64,000 bases of DNA. It comes from Paenibacillus sp. FSL W8-0426. Lineage in GTDB: Bacteria; Bacillota; Bacilli; Paenibacillales; Paenibacillaceae. The stretch's first letter is position 1. Every line of letters starts with the position of its first letter. The stretch covers positions 6,001,001-6,065,000 of the forward strand of contig NZ_CP150203.1 of NCBI RefSeq assembly GCF_037969725.1, given 5' to 3'. The notes beneath the pieces are model-generated. The model saw nothing but the letters and a program-made list of their open reading frames with translations. It was not told the origin of the DNA and did not search any database. Of the stretch, positions 36,208-45,276 are shown piece by piece. The position numbers were made by a program, and so were the translations under genes.

Positions 36208-37932
36208 TCATTGTTTATTTGTGCGGTCTTCGTCCTCCGGATTGGCCAATTTCGGCCGCAATCTCATCATTCGGATAGGAGCGCGAATGATGAAGTCTTT
36301 CCAGTCCCGCAGACTGTAAGGAACGGCCGGAGCCACGTAAGGCGCACCGAAGCTCGACAAACGGGCCAAATGCGTGCAAATCAACAGGAAAAACATGACC
36401 ACGCCGAACAGCCCAAGCACCGCCGCGCTGAACATGGCTGCAAAACGCAATATCCGCAAGGTCAATCCCGCGCTGTATACCGGGATGGTAAACGAAGAAA
36501 TGGCCGTCACGGCAACGACAATAACCAGGAACTGACTGATGATCCCTGCCTGCACGGCAGCCTGTCCGATAATCAAACCGCCAACGATGCCCATCGCAGG
36601 CCCGATCGGTTTGGGCAGCCGGATTCCGGCTTCGCGAAGGATCTCGATCGAAAGCTCCATGATGAGCACTTCGATAATCGACGGAAACGGCACCCCCGTC
36701 CTGGTTTCGATAATCGTTAGAACAAGCTTGGTCGGAATCAGTCCGGGGTGGAACGAGATAAACGAAATGTACAAGGCGGGGGCAAGCAGTGCCAACATCG
36801 CCGCCAGAAATCTCAGCATTCTCAAGAAAGTCCCCGGAATCCAGCGTTCGTAATAATCCTCGGGGGACTGAAGCAGCATGCTGAAGGTCACCGGAACGAC
36901 GAGTACAAAAGGCGTGCCGTCCAGCAATATGGCCACCCTTCCTTCCAGAAGCGCACCCATAACCCGGTCAGGCCTTTCGGTGTTGAGTACTTGCTGAAAA
37001 GGACTGAACGTGTTGTCCTCGATCAGCTGCTCCACATATCCGGACTCCAGCATAATATCCATTTCCATCGCATTGATCCGTTCTCTGACTTCCTCGACCA
37101 ATTTGGGGTCCGCAATATCCTGCATGTACGCAATCGCCAGATCTTTTTTGACCCGGGTGCCTACCTGATACTTCTCAATAAATAAGCTTTGATCGCTTCC
37201 ATATCGACGCAATATGCCCGTGTTGTCGCTCAACTGCTCCGTGAATCCGATTCGCGGTCCACGGAGAAGCGCCTCTGATAAGGGTTCATCGATGCTGCGG
37301 GTCTTTCCCTGCGGTCCCCCGATAATGAAAGCTTTAGGCACGCCGTCCACAATCAAGCCCGTTTTACCCCCGAGGACGCCCAGAGCGAACTTCTGCAGCG
37401 ATTGCGTCTCTTCGTATACACTCACCATAAGCAAGCGATTCAACAGAAACGATTCGAGGAGGCTGGATCCCTCGGCTTGGGAAAAGCGCTCGAGCTCTTC
37501 CTCAGGGATACCATCCGTCATAAGCGGTGCCATCAGGGACTGGTCGAAGAGACTGGGATCGATCAATCCTTCGGTAAATACGGCCGCAATTCGGATGTCG
37601 GTCCCCTTGATCGTCAGCTCCCGAATGTAAACGTCCGCATTCCGGGCCACCGTTTCCCTGATGCTAACGATGTCCGTGGAATATTTCCCGCTTATTTTGA
37701 TGTTGGCATATCTCCCCGTTTCCGGATGCTGGTCTTGCTCCGATGCGCTCCCTGGAGAAGCTCCCCCCGCCCGCTCCAGATTTGAAGGTTTTGCCTTTTT
37801 GAAGCTGCCTCTCTTAATGGCATCATTCAACCAACGGGAAACGTACAGTATGACGACGGGAACGATGACCAATACGATGGCTTGAAACCATACGGAACCT
37901 TCCGGTATATAACTGAGCAGCTTAGACCACAT
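36208..37932 (-). CDS. gerA: Spore germination protein GerA
   Basis: 574 residues. An N-terminal helix, a long soluble domain (VDGVPKAFIIGGPQGKTRSI), then membrane helices in the C-terminal third (PKPIGPAMGIVGGLIIGQAAV). The first gene of the tricistronic germinant-receptor operon. GGGGGGAGG lies just before the ATG at 37932; the frame runs ten codons further. A forespore-type promoter (sigma-G) is expected in 37950-38100, but I could not place one with confidence. Confidence 0.93.
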   Translation of the reverse strand: MWSKLLSYIPEGSVWFQAIVLVIVPVVILYVSRWLNDAIKRGSFKKAKPSNLERAGGASPGSASEQDQHPETGRYANIKISGKYSTDIVSIRETVARNADVYIRELTIKGTDIRIAAVFTEGLIDPSLFDQSLMAPLMTDGIPEEELERFSQAEGSSLLESFLLNRLLMVSVYEETQSLQKFALGVLGGKTGLIVDGVPKAFIIGGPQGKTRSIDEPLSEALLRGPRIGFTEQLSDNTGILRRYGSDQSLFIEKYQVGTRVKKDLAIAYMQDIADPKLVEEVRERINAMEMDIMLESGYVEQLIEDNTFSPFQQVLNTERPDRVMGALLEGRVAILLDGTPFVLVVPVTFSMLLQSPEDYYERWIPGTFLRMLRFLAAMLALLAPALYISFISFHPGLIPTKLVLTIIETRTGVPFPSIIEVLIMELSIEILREAGIRLPKPIGPAMGIVGGLIIGQAAVQAGIISQFLVIVVAVTAISSFTIPVYSAGLTLRILRFAAMFSAAVLGLFGVVMFFLLICTHLARLSSFGAPYVAPAVPYSLRDWKDFIIRAPIRMMRLRPKLANPEDEDRTNKQ

Positions 37933-38141
37933 CTTCCTCCCCCCAATACCATGGCTTCTCATAGCTACTGACTTCCTTGCCTCTGAAAGAAAATCCCGCA
38001 GTTGTTACAAAAGGCATGATTTAAATGCAAGGCATCGCCATAAGCTTTTGAGTTTTCCAAAGTATTGTGTCCCCGTCGGCTCACAATAATTCCCGTTTTT
38101 GCAAGCTTTTCGCACGTTGCCTTGCATCGGCAACGGCAAAA

Positions 38142-38177
38142 GGGCAGATTCCGTATTCGGGAATCTGCCTGTATTTT
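38142..38177 (-). terminator. Terminator of the chemoreceptor gene
   Basis: GGCAGATTCC pairs with GGAATCTGCC on the minus strand, followed by CTTTT; a T-rich run is also present on the plus strand. It lies between the chemoreceptor stop and the ger operon leader. Confidence 0.7.
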
Positions 38178-38204
38178 TAAATCAGCAATCGACCATCTCC
38201 TGGT

Positions 38205-39119
38205 TCATACCATTTTGGATACGTGCCCTGCCTTGATGTCGAGCAGCTGCGCGGATTCCGCCGTGTTCGTAAAGTCCCGTAGCGTAACCTCGATCTGTTT
38301 TTCGCTTTGTTCTACATACTGTCTTACCTGCTCGGTGCCTTTGGAAATGTTGTGAATTTCCTGGGTGATCCCTTGCACGCTGTCGCGGATTTCGTTGATG
38401 GAGTTTTCAACCATGGCGGACAGCTTTTTCACTTCCTTCGCCACGATATCGAAGCCTCTTCCATACTCCCCGGCATGCGCCGCCTCAATGGCAGCATTCA
38501 GCGCCAATAGTTGCGTTTGCGAGGCAATGTCCCGGACCGTTTTGACTACGCCCTGAATGTCAGCCGCCTGCTGCTGCAGATGGGCAAGCGTGGATTGGTT
38601 GTTAGCAGCCACCTGGGAGATCAGTGCTATGCTGGAGAGCAGTTCTTTGCTTCGCGCCGTTCCCTCTTCCGCCTGCTCGTTCAATCCGTGGGATAACGTT
38701 TTCAATTCATTAACAACGGTGGCGATGCTGTTCTGTCGCTTCGTAATATTCGTGGCTATTTTGGAAACCCCTAGAATGCGTTCGTTCTTTTTATCATAAA
38801 TCGGCATGTAGGTCGCTTCCAGCCAGACAGAACTCCCCTGTGCATGTTTGCGTTCAATCTTGTCCTGGAAGCTGTTCCCGTTTAAAATGCTCTTCCAGAA
38901 CGCTTCGTACTCGGGTCGGTTTACAAATTCGTCAAAACATAGCTGCCTATGGCTCATGCCAATCATCTCTTCCTTGGTATAACCCATAGTGGATGCAAAT
39001 ACATCATTGACATACACTACCTGACGATTCAAATCAAAACGAATGATGGCCAAACTTCTCTCGATGGCCTTAACAACCAAATCATCAGTGACCGCATCTT
39101 CCTTCAGCGCCTCTAACAC
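38205..39119 (-). CDS. Soluble PAS-domain methyl-accepting chemotaxis protein
   Basis: 304 residues with no membrane helix. The N-terminal PAS domain is seen in RFDLNRQVVYVNDVFASTMG and ends with the PAC-like block ILGVSKIATNIT. The C-terminal signalling hairpin contains LLALNAAIEAAHAGEYGRGF, the kinase-contact tip of chemoreceptors. Short for an MCP, similar to cytoplasmic oxygen/redox receptors, but no haem ligand is obvious. Translation probably begins at GTG (39119), 11 bases after GGAGG. Confidence 0.88.
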   Translation of the reverse strand: MLEALKEDAVTDDLVVKAIERSLAIIRFDLNRQVVYVNDVFASTMGYTKEEMIGMSHRQLCFDEFVNRPEYEAFWKSILNGNSFQDKIERKHAQGSSVWLEATYMPIYDKKNERILGVSKIATNITKRQNSIATVVNELKTLSHGLNEQAEEGTARSKELLSSIALISQVAANNQSTLAHLQQQAADIQGVVKTVRDIASQTQLLALNAAIEAAHAGEYGRGFDIVAKEVKKLSAMVENSINEIRDSVQGITQEIHNISKGTEQVRQYVEQSEKQIEVTLRDFTNTAESAQLLDIKAGHVSKMV

Positions 39120-39219
39120 AGTAATGGATCCCTCCGCCTAAATACTGTAATGCAGCGATCATACACATTCGGATCATTTATTCTATGACCTTATGTGACA
39201 ATATTTGCAACTAAACGAC

Positions 39220-39245
39220 AAAAAAGCCGCGCAACGCACGCGACT
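39220..39245 (-). terminator. Terminator of the RpiR gene
   Basis: On the minus strand AGTCGCG pairs with CGCGGCT, followed by TTTTTT, 40 bases after the stop codon. Confidence 0.85.
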
Positions 39246-39285
39246 TATGTCGATGCAAACATAAACATCTTTAATAGAGGCCCCG

Positions 39286-40116
39286 TTATCCTCTGGGCAA
39301 CCTGTCCGCATAACGGCTGCGCAGTTCGCCAAGCCGCTCCAACTGGGCTAACGCCTGTTCTTTCTGTTTCAATCCGACAGCGAGCACCATCTGTTCCATC
39401 AATAATAGCGGCGTGACCATGGAATGGAACTCCCCAAGCTCTCCCCGGCTGACATAGAACGAAATCGATGCCCCCATCCCGTATAACAAATCTTCCCTGT
39501 CTGTCACCAAAACGGCCTGGCTGCCCGTATTGATGGCGTAATCGAGAATCACCTCGGCTTCCGGAAGCAAGCGGGTAAAGCAGAGCAGCAGCACCACATC
39601 CTCCTTCTGCATATGCATCAGCGTTTCCAGCAATTCATGTCCGCCTCCTGCCAATCGGACAACGGTCATCCCGAATCTGGACAAACGGAAGGACAGCAGC
39701 TCAGCCAATCCTGCCGAAGGTCCTGGGGCATAGACATATACCCTTCTCGCTTCCGAGAAAAGAACGGCGGCCTGCTCCAGATCTCCGCTCTTCATGTGAG
39801 AGAGCGTTTCCTGCAAATGCGCGACGGATGCCTCCAACAATTGAACGGGCAGGCTGTCGGTGTCCATGCGGGATATCGTTTTATTCAGTTTGAGGGCGGG
39901 AGTGGTATCCTCCGAAGTCCGTAGACGGATCTTGAATGCTTTGGCATTGTCGTAGCCGACGGCACGCCAAAAACGGGATACCGTGGCGATGCTGGTTCCA
40001 AGCCTGTCCGCGATTTCCTGCTCGGTCATGAATAACATGTCCTCCGGGTGGCGCTCAATGAAATCGGCGATTTTTTGATGTCCTGGCGATAGCTGATCTT
40101 TATGGGCAAACAAGTT
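39286..40116 (-). CDS. MurR/RpiR-family transcriptional regulator
   Basis: 276 residues. N-terminal HTH_6 domain (LFMTEQEIADRLGTSIATVS) and a C-terminal SIS sugar-isomerase fold (VYVYAPGPSAGLAELLSF, AVLVTDRED). The SIS fold usually binds a phosphosugar effector. AAGGAG precedes the ATG at 40116 by about 11 bases. It is divergent from the ECF transporter operon and a matching palindrome lies at 40221-40234, so it very probably controls that operon. Confidence 0.92.
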   Translation of the reverse strand, partial: NLFAHKDQLSPGHQKIADFIERHPEDMLFMTEQEIADRLGTSIATVSRFWRAVGYDNAKAFKIRLRTSEDTTPALKLNKTISRMDTDSLPVQLLEASVAHLQETLSHMKSGDLEQAAVLFSEARRVYVYAPGPSAGLAELLSFRLSRFGMTVVRLAGGGHELLETLMHMQKEDVVLLLCFTRLLPEAEVILDYAINTGSQAVLVTDREDLLYGMGASISFYVSRGELGEFHSMVTPLLLMEQMVLAVGLKQKEQALAQLERLGELRSRYADRLPRG

Positions 40117-40220
40117 CATATCCCTTGCACTCCTTTGAGGTCTCTGCAACCAGTATACCAGCAGCACGAAACGAAAGCGGTTTGTTTCTGTAATATTTTT
40201 TTCATTAATTATGTAATGTT

Positions 40221-40234
40221 GTAATAAAAATTAC
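40221..40234. promoter_or_regulatory. Candidate RpiR operator
   Basis: GTAAT-AAAA-ATTAC is a perfect palindrome of five-base arms, ending six bases before the -35 of the ECF promoter. A related GTAAT half-site occurs just upstream (near 40213). Inverted GTAAT sites are plausible for RpiR proteins, but no binding data are implied. Confidence 0.45.
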
Positions 40235-40240
40235 GTTTGA

Positions 40241-40269
40241 TTTACAAATCTCTTCTCCCCCGTTAATAT
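40241..40269 (+). promoter_or_regulatory. Sigma-A promoter of the ECF transporter operon
   Basis: TTTACA, 17-base spacer, TAATAT; the start codon is 60 bases downstream. Confidence 0.65.
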
Positions 40270-40329
40270 TCCGGCTCTAGACTGTGGCTATGATCCACTG
40301 ATCGATAAACTTTTCGGGAGGTATGACCA

Positions 40330-41217
40330 ATGAAGAAGATGACTGAGCGTTATACGCTGACGTCTTCGCAGAAAATGATGGTGTTTGTGCTGTCCATGTC
40401 GCTGTACGGTTTGTCCAACATGTTCACCGAGTTGATTCCGAAATTGCAGCTGGGCCCCATCGAATTATCCGTAGAATATTTTGCGTTCATTCCGCTTACG
40501 CTGTGCATTTTGTTCCATCCGATGATTGCGGCCGTTGGCGCAGCCATGGGTGAGGTCATCTTTGGAGAATTAATGCTGGGGCAATTCGGGGGACTGGGCG
40601 AGCTGGAGAAGTTTATCACGTTCTCGTTTGCCATGTACGTCGCAGGCCGCATGGTGAGTGATCCCCGTAACCGCAGACAGGTTGGCGTCGCAGCGATGAC
40701 GGGTGTCATCATACACCAGTTTCTCAGCTCGTTGGTCGATATCGGAAAGGTATGGATCGGCGTGGAACAGCTTGAAGCCGTTCCCGGGCTCGCCGAGAGC
40801 ATCGTTGTTATTGAAGGCGTCGGGTTTCTGAATGACGTGTTGTTTTCGGGCATCCTGTTTGCCCTGCTGCCAACGCTCTACCTCGTTCCGATGCTGTATG
40901 GCAAAATCGAACCGCTGCTGGGCATCAAACCCCGCAATCCCGGCATGAAGTACGAAGGACTGGGCCTGTTCCGTCCAAAGCTTCTGTTGATCGGGCTGCT
41001 GCTGTTCCTGTTTGCCTTCGGGGCCGAGTCGCTATCCGAGATGGACATCAACTTCGCGGTATGGGAGACGGATTACGCGGACGAGTATGGCTCGGCCTCC
41101 ATCTGGATCAGCATTGGCGCTGCAGCCGTCATCGCGCTGATTACCCTGCTGTTCATGCGGGCCAGACGCGGGAAAAGCAAAGTCGCGCCAGGGACGGAGA
41201 ATCGTCCTTATGCGTAA
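40330..41217 (+). CDS. ECF transporter substrate-binding (S) component, substrate unknown
   Basis: 295 residues, about eight hydrophobic segments. The first six resemble the S-component fold (SLYGLSNMFTELIPKL near the start, MIAAVGAAMGEVIFGELML). Two more helices are added after residue 215 with an acidic external loop (SEMDINFAVWETDYADEYG), longer than the usual 180-200 residue S unit. GGGAGG lies 8 bases upstream of the ATG. It overlaps the ATPase gene by eight bases. The substrate is unknown; an RpiR regulator and a PHP enzyme nearby hint at a phosphorylated or sugar-like compound. Confidence 0.75.
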   Translation: MKKMTERYTLTSSQKMMVFVLSMSLYGLSNMFTELIPKLQLGPIELSVEYFAFIPLTLCILFHPMIAAVGAAMGEVIFGELMLGQFGGLGELEKFITFSFAMYVAGRMVSDPRNRRQVGVAAMTGVIIHQFLSSLVDIGKVWIGVEQLEAVPGLAESIVVIEGVGFLNDVLFSGILFALLPTLYLVPMLYGKIEPLLGIKPRNPGMKYEGLGLFRPKLLLIGLLLFLFAFGAESLSEMDINFAVWETDYADEYGSASIWISIGAAAVIALITLLFMRARRGKSKVAPGTENRPYA

Positions 41218-43276
41218 ATTCATGTCATTCTGGAGCACAAAGAAACCCGGTGAGTGCTTGGAGGAGCTTCACTTCAAAACGGGGCCCCTTTCTGGCCAAA
41301 ACATCCATACCGACATCGAAAGGACTGCCCCGCGGAACGAGCCAAGCGAGTTTCTGGATGAAGGGGAGGTGCACTCTCACGAGGATATCCTTCCCTCCAG
41401 TGCCGTGGACGTTCGGAACGTAACCTTTACCTATCCCGGCTCTGCGGAGGCTGTCCTGAACGGACTGACACTTGAACTGGCACGGGGCAGCTTCACGGCT
41501 ATCATCGGAGGCAACGGATGCGGCAAATCCACCATGTGCAAGCTGTTCAACGGTCTGATTCCCCAATTCTATACGGGGGATTTCTCAGGAGAAGTCCATG
41601 TGCTTGGCATGCCGGTCGAAGGGCGGAACGTGGCCGAACTTTCCCGCAGCATCGGTTACGTTTATCAGGATTTCGATAATCAACTCGTACGTCCGACCGT
41701 AATGGATGAAGCCTGTTTTGCGCCGCTCAATTACGGTTTGCGCAACTACCGCGAACTCGGCGAACGCGCTCTCGCGATGTGCGGGCTCGAAGGAATCCAA
41801 GACCGTTACATCTGGGAACTGAGCGGCGGGCAAAAGCATCTGCTCGCTCTCGCTGGTGCACTTTCGATGGACCCGGAAATCCTGATCGTGGATGAACCGG
41901 TTTCCCAACTGGACCCGCAGCATGCCAAACAGATCTACGAGTGCCTGAAACGGCTGAACACCGATTATGGCAAAACGCTGATCGTTATTGAACATCATAC
42001 CGAGTTTATCGCGGATTTTTGCCATGATGTCGTGTTGATGGATCAGGGGCGTGCCTTATGGAAGCTGCCTGTTCAGAAGGGCCTTAACCGCGTAAGCGAT
42101 TTGGAGCGGCTGGGGATTCAGCCGCCGGATGTTACCCGGGCAGCTATGGCTGCCGCCAAAGTTGGCTTGACCGTAGAACCCGTTGGGACACCAGCGTGTG
42201 CCACCGTCGGTACGATACCAACTTCCTACTGGCAGAATGGAACGGCGCCGTTCCCTGTCACCGTGGAGGAGGCAGCCATTTACTTTGCCGAGCGGTACAT
42301 ACTGGAAGCCCGTGCTTCACGAACAACGCCGGACGAGGCGACCGCTTCCGACTTGTCCGGGCAGGCCAACCATCCCAAGGCGGATCGTGAAGGGTATGAT
42401 GCGTCCATAGCTCCACTGGTTCGCTTTAACGACACGCGTTTGCGATACAGGGGCCTTGGCAAACAGGAGCATGAGGTGCTTCGCGGCATAAATATTTCAT
42501 TGCATGAAGGAGAACGGGTCGCGCTCATCGGCAACAACGGTGCAGGGAAATCCTCTCTCCTGAAATTGATTGCGGGTATTCATCTGCCCCAGGAAGGCAG
42601 CGTGACTGTGCTGGGGGAAAAGACGAATCGCTCTTCCATGGAACATCTAGCGGGAAAAGTGGCTTACATCTTCCAACAGTCGGCCGAGATGTTCATTCAG
42701 GACAGCGTCCGCAAGGAGGTCGGCTACTACTTGAAGGCTCGCGGCATGAAAGATGCCGATTCACGTATTGCCCATATGCTCGATCGGTTTCGACTGATTG
42801 ATCTGCAGGATCGCGATGCGCGCCTGCTTAGCGGCGGACAGCAGCGCCGCGTCACCTTGGCCATCGGTGCAGCGATGCACCCCCGCCTGATGCTGCTGGA
42901 CGAACCCACCGCCAATTTGGACATGGCTACACGCGAGGAACTGATTGGGGTGCTCGCCGAGCTGGATGAGCATGTGCGAACCACGGTCATCGCCACGCAT
43001 GACATGCAGCTGGTCACCCAATGGGCCAGCCGCGTCATTGTGCTGCACAATGGACGAGTCGAAGCGGATGGAACGCCTGCCGACATTTTCTCCGATGCAG
43101 CGCTGCTTCGCCGGGCCGGTCTGGCGCTTACCCAAATTATGGAGCTGTCGCACCGCCTGAACATGCCTGGGCTTTGTCCAACGGCAGAGGCTTTTGCTGC
43201 CCGGCTGCTGCCATTGAACCATGCTGAACCGCTGAAAAAGGAGGCACATCATGCAGCTTGTCCGCAACTGGCTTGA
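41210..43276 (+). CDS. ECF transporter energising ATPase, fused A-A' duplication
   Basis: 688 residues containing two ABC domains in one chain. First: Walker A GGNGCGKST, signature LSGGQKHLL, Walker B ILIVDEP. Second: Walker A GNNGAGKSS, signature LSGGQQRR, Walker B LMLLDEP, H-loop ATHDMQ. A linker of about 150 residues with an Ala/Thr-rich stretch separates them. This replaces the separate EcfA1/EcfA2 subunits. The ATG overlaps the end of the S-component gene and the coding end overlaps the T-component gene, so all three are translationally coupled. Confidence 0.93.
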   Translation: MRKFMSFWSTKKPGECLEELHFKTGPLSGQNIHTDIERTAPRNEPSEFLDEGEVHSHEDILPSSAVDVRNVTFTYPGSAEAVLNGLTLELARGSFTAIIGGNGCGKSTMCKLFNGLIPQFYTGDFSGEVHVLGMPVEGRNVAELSRSIGYVYQDFDNQLVRPTVMDEACFAPLNYGLRNYRELGERALAMCGLEGIQDRYIWELSGGQKHLLALAGALSMDPEILIVDEPVSQLDPQHAKQIYECLKRLNTDYGKTLIVIEHHTEFIADFCHDVVLMDQGRALWKLPVQKGLNRVSDLERLGIQPPDVTRAAMAAAKVGLTVEPVGTPACATVGTIPTSYWQNGTAPFPVTVEEAAIYFAERYILEARASRTTPDEATASDLSGQANHPKADREGYDASIAPLVRFNDTRLRYRGLGKQEHEVLRGINISLHEGERVALIGNNGAGKSSLLKLIAGIHLPQEGSVTVLGEKTNRSSMEHLAGKVAYIFQQSAEMFIQDSVRKEVGYYLKARGMKDADSRIAHMLDRFRLIDLQDRDARLLSGGQQRRVTLAIGAAMHPRLMLLDEPTANLDMATREELIGVLAELDEHVRTTVIATHDMQLVTQWASRVIVLHNGRVEADGTPADIFSDAALLRRAGLALTQIMELSHRLNMPGLCPTAEAFAARLLPLNHAEPLKKEAHHAACPQLA

Positions 43277-44078
43277 TAAAATTTCAATCGAACGCATTCA
43301 ACTGGAGTTAATGAATACCGTATATGGAAGCGGGCATGCGAGCCTTTCGCGGCTTGACCCGCGGGTAATGCTGATCTGGTACCTTTTCTTTGCCATCGCG
43401 CCCTGGTTCATCCATAACGGAACGGTGCTGCTCGGATTGTTCCTGTTGATGGTCACCACGACCATTCTGTCTAGGGCAGCCATCTTTATCATCATCATTC
43501 TATGTCTTGGCCTGATTGGTCAGGTCGGCTGGATGTTCGTCATTTCACTGTTCTTTGGCGGGAGCCTGGAATCGGCGCTTCCTTTATTGCTGTTGACGCT
43601 GAAATTGTCCATCGTTTCGCTCGCCAGCATTACGGTGTTCTCGGGTATGGACCCCGAACGCATCGGGGACGGGCTGCTCGCGCTGGGCATGCCGGCCGCG
43701 TTTTCCTTCAGCATGTCGTACGCCTATCGCATCCTGCCTGTATTGTTCGGGGAGTTCCGCAACATCATGTTGTCCTACAAGCTGCGCGGCCTGGCGCCAC
43801 CGAAACATGGCTGGTTTTATTGGAGATCGGTCGTTTATTACATGAAACTGCTGATGTTCTCCTTTTTCCCATTAATGCTGGCCACCGCCAAACGTTCGCG
43901 CACTACCGTTGAAGCATTGGAAACGCGCGGTTTCTCCTACGGGATGAACAACCCCGCGTCCAAACGGCTGAAGCTGGCCCACCTGCACATCGCCCCCCGC
44001 GATATTGCGTTCCTGACCGGGTCGGCGCTGTATGTGGCGCTGCTCTTCTGGGCTGGCAGACAGTATAACATTTTATAA
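43251..44078 (+). CDS. ECF transporter transmembrane (T) component
   Basis: 275 residues of the EcfT/CbiQ family, six hydrophobic helices. The two ATPase-coupling short motifs correspond to YKLRGLAPP and ALETRGFSYG (normally A-R-G and A-R-S). AAAAAGGAGG precedes the ATG. As a dedicated T component with its own S and A-A' units it makes a group I ECF importer. Confidence 0.9.
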   Translation: MQLVRNWLDKISIERIQLELMNTVYGSGHASLSRLDPRVMLIWYLFFAIAPWFIHNGTVLLGLFLLMVTTTILSRAAIFIIIILCLGLIGQVGWMFVISLFFGGSLESALPLLLLTLKLSIVSLASITVFSGMDPERIGDGLLALGMPAAFSFSMSYAYRILPVLFGEFRNIMLSYKLRGLAPPKHGWFYWRSVVYYMKLLMFSFFPLMLATAKRSRTTVEALETRGFSYGMNNPASKRLKLAHLHIAPRDIAFLTGSALYVALLFWAGRQYNIL

Positions 44079-44146
44079 TTGTTTATAGAAACCGTTAATC
44101 AATCACACTAGGTCACTGCGAGTGCAGTACCATTTTTCCGATCGCT

Positions 44147-44200
44147 CTTATCCCCAGATTTTTCGATTCCCCTTTTTGTAGGGGAAAATCCGGTGATAAG
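44147..44200. repeat. Long imperfect stem-loop after the ECF operon
   Basis: CTTATC / GATAAG at the ends, CCAGATTTT / AAAATCCGG inside, and CCCC / GGGG around a TTTTTGTA loop. It could end the ECF transcript, though no T-run follows, or act in the leader of the PHP gene. The 288 bases 44079-44366 hold no gene. Confidence 0.5.
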
Positions 44201-44366
44201 CCTATGCTTCCGATGCAGCCTTCTTTCAGAAAGCTTTTAGCGCACGCTTCGCTTCTACAGATCGGTTCTGCCTCTCCGTTAACGTGTGCATATTTTTGCG
44301 GCTTCTAAAAAATCAGAAAATTCATTACATCAATCATTCACGGTATGAAAGGAAGTGCCTTGCCTC

Positions 44367-45146
44367 ATGCGCATTGACCTGCACACTCACGGCAAATTAT
44401 CCAAAAACTCTGATTTCTCCGTCGATTATTTCACGGAAATGGTTCATGAAGCCAGAACGAACGGACTTGACGCGCTCGCGCTGACCGAGCATTTCAATAC
44501 CCGCCATTTCTATGATGTCTACGAAAATCTGGATCGACTCTACCCGTACAATGGGGAATATTACGATGCAGACGGGCTGCGCATCTTTCCCGGCATGGAA
44601 GTGGACATCGCGGAAACCGGACATATTCTGCTCATCGGCCAAAAGGAACATATTCTCGCCGTGCGCGGCGCATTGGAAAACTATACGGCCAAAGGGTCAT
44701 TCATTCCTTTTGCCGACCTGCTCGACCTGGCCGAAGCCCGGCCCCTGCTGAAAATCGGGGCGCATCCGTTCCGAGAGTCCACCCCGCTGCATTCACTGGA
44801 TCGTGCGTTGCTTGCACGCCTGGATGCCTTTGACCTGAACGCCAAGGACATGTACAAAGTCGGCATCCAGGCCACTCGCGATCAAGTCGGGCAATTCGCC
44901 GAATCGCTTGGCAAACCGGTAACGGCCGGCAGCGACACCCATCAATGCCTGCAATACGGCAGTGTATTTAATGTGCTGAATCGTTCCGCCGGCTCAAACG
45001 CCGAGCTGAAGGAACTGATTTTGGCAGGGGCCTATTCGATTGAAATCTCCGACGATCTGCTGCTTCGCGTCAAAGCTTCCGTCATGCTCAAAAAGCTGAT
45101 GAAACGCCTTGCCAAGCTGGAAGCAGCCCGTTTCCAGGAGGCTTAA
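44367..45146 (+). CDS. PHP-domain phosphoesterase
   Basis: 259 residues. RIDLHTHGKLSKNSDFS gives the first metal-binding motif (D-x-H-x-H), LALTEHFN the second, KIGAHPFRES and TAGSDTHQC the later His/Asp ligands. Family members cleave phosphate esters such as histidinol phosphate, nucleotides or sugar phosphates. The ATG at 44367 is chosen because the protein then begins at the usual MRIDLHTH; a GTG lies four codons before. It follows the ECF operon on the same strand, but whether it shares the transcript is uncertain. Confidence 0.9.
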   Translation: MRIDLHTHGKLSKNSDFSVDYFTEMVHEARTNGLDALALTEHFNTRHFYDVYENLDRLYPYNGEYYDADGLRIFPGMEVDIAETGHILLIGQKEHILAVRGALENYTAKGSFIPFADLLDLAEARPLLKIGAHPFRESTPLHSLDRALLARLDAFDLNAKDMYKVGIQATRDQVGQFAESLGKPVTAGSDTHQCLQYGSVFNVLNRSAGSNAELKELILAGAYSIEISDDLLLRVKASVMLKKLMKRLAKLEAARFQEA

Positions 45147-45200
45147 TTCTCTGAATCGCTCATGACAGTAACGGGAACAGGATACAAAGACACCGTATTT

Positions 45201-45234
45201 AAAGGATGTGCTCCCTTGAGCATATCCTTTTTCA
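45201..45234. terminator. Bidirectional terminator
   Basis: AAAGGATGTGCTC pairs with GAGCATATCCTTT, followed by TTTTC on the plus strand. It sits between the PHP gene and the convergent ferritin-like gene. Confidence 0.8.
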
Positions 45235-45276
45235 CTTTTGTCACGCCGGGCGAGCTAATCTTTTGTTGCTTTGGTT

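Noticed and set aside
37933..38141. Sigma-G promoter for the ger operon
   Set aside because: Expected here from known biology, but no pair of elements with correct spacing stood out.
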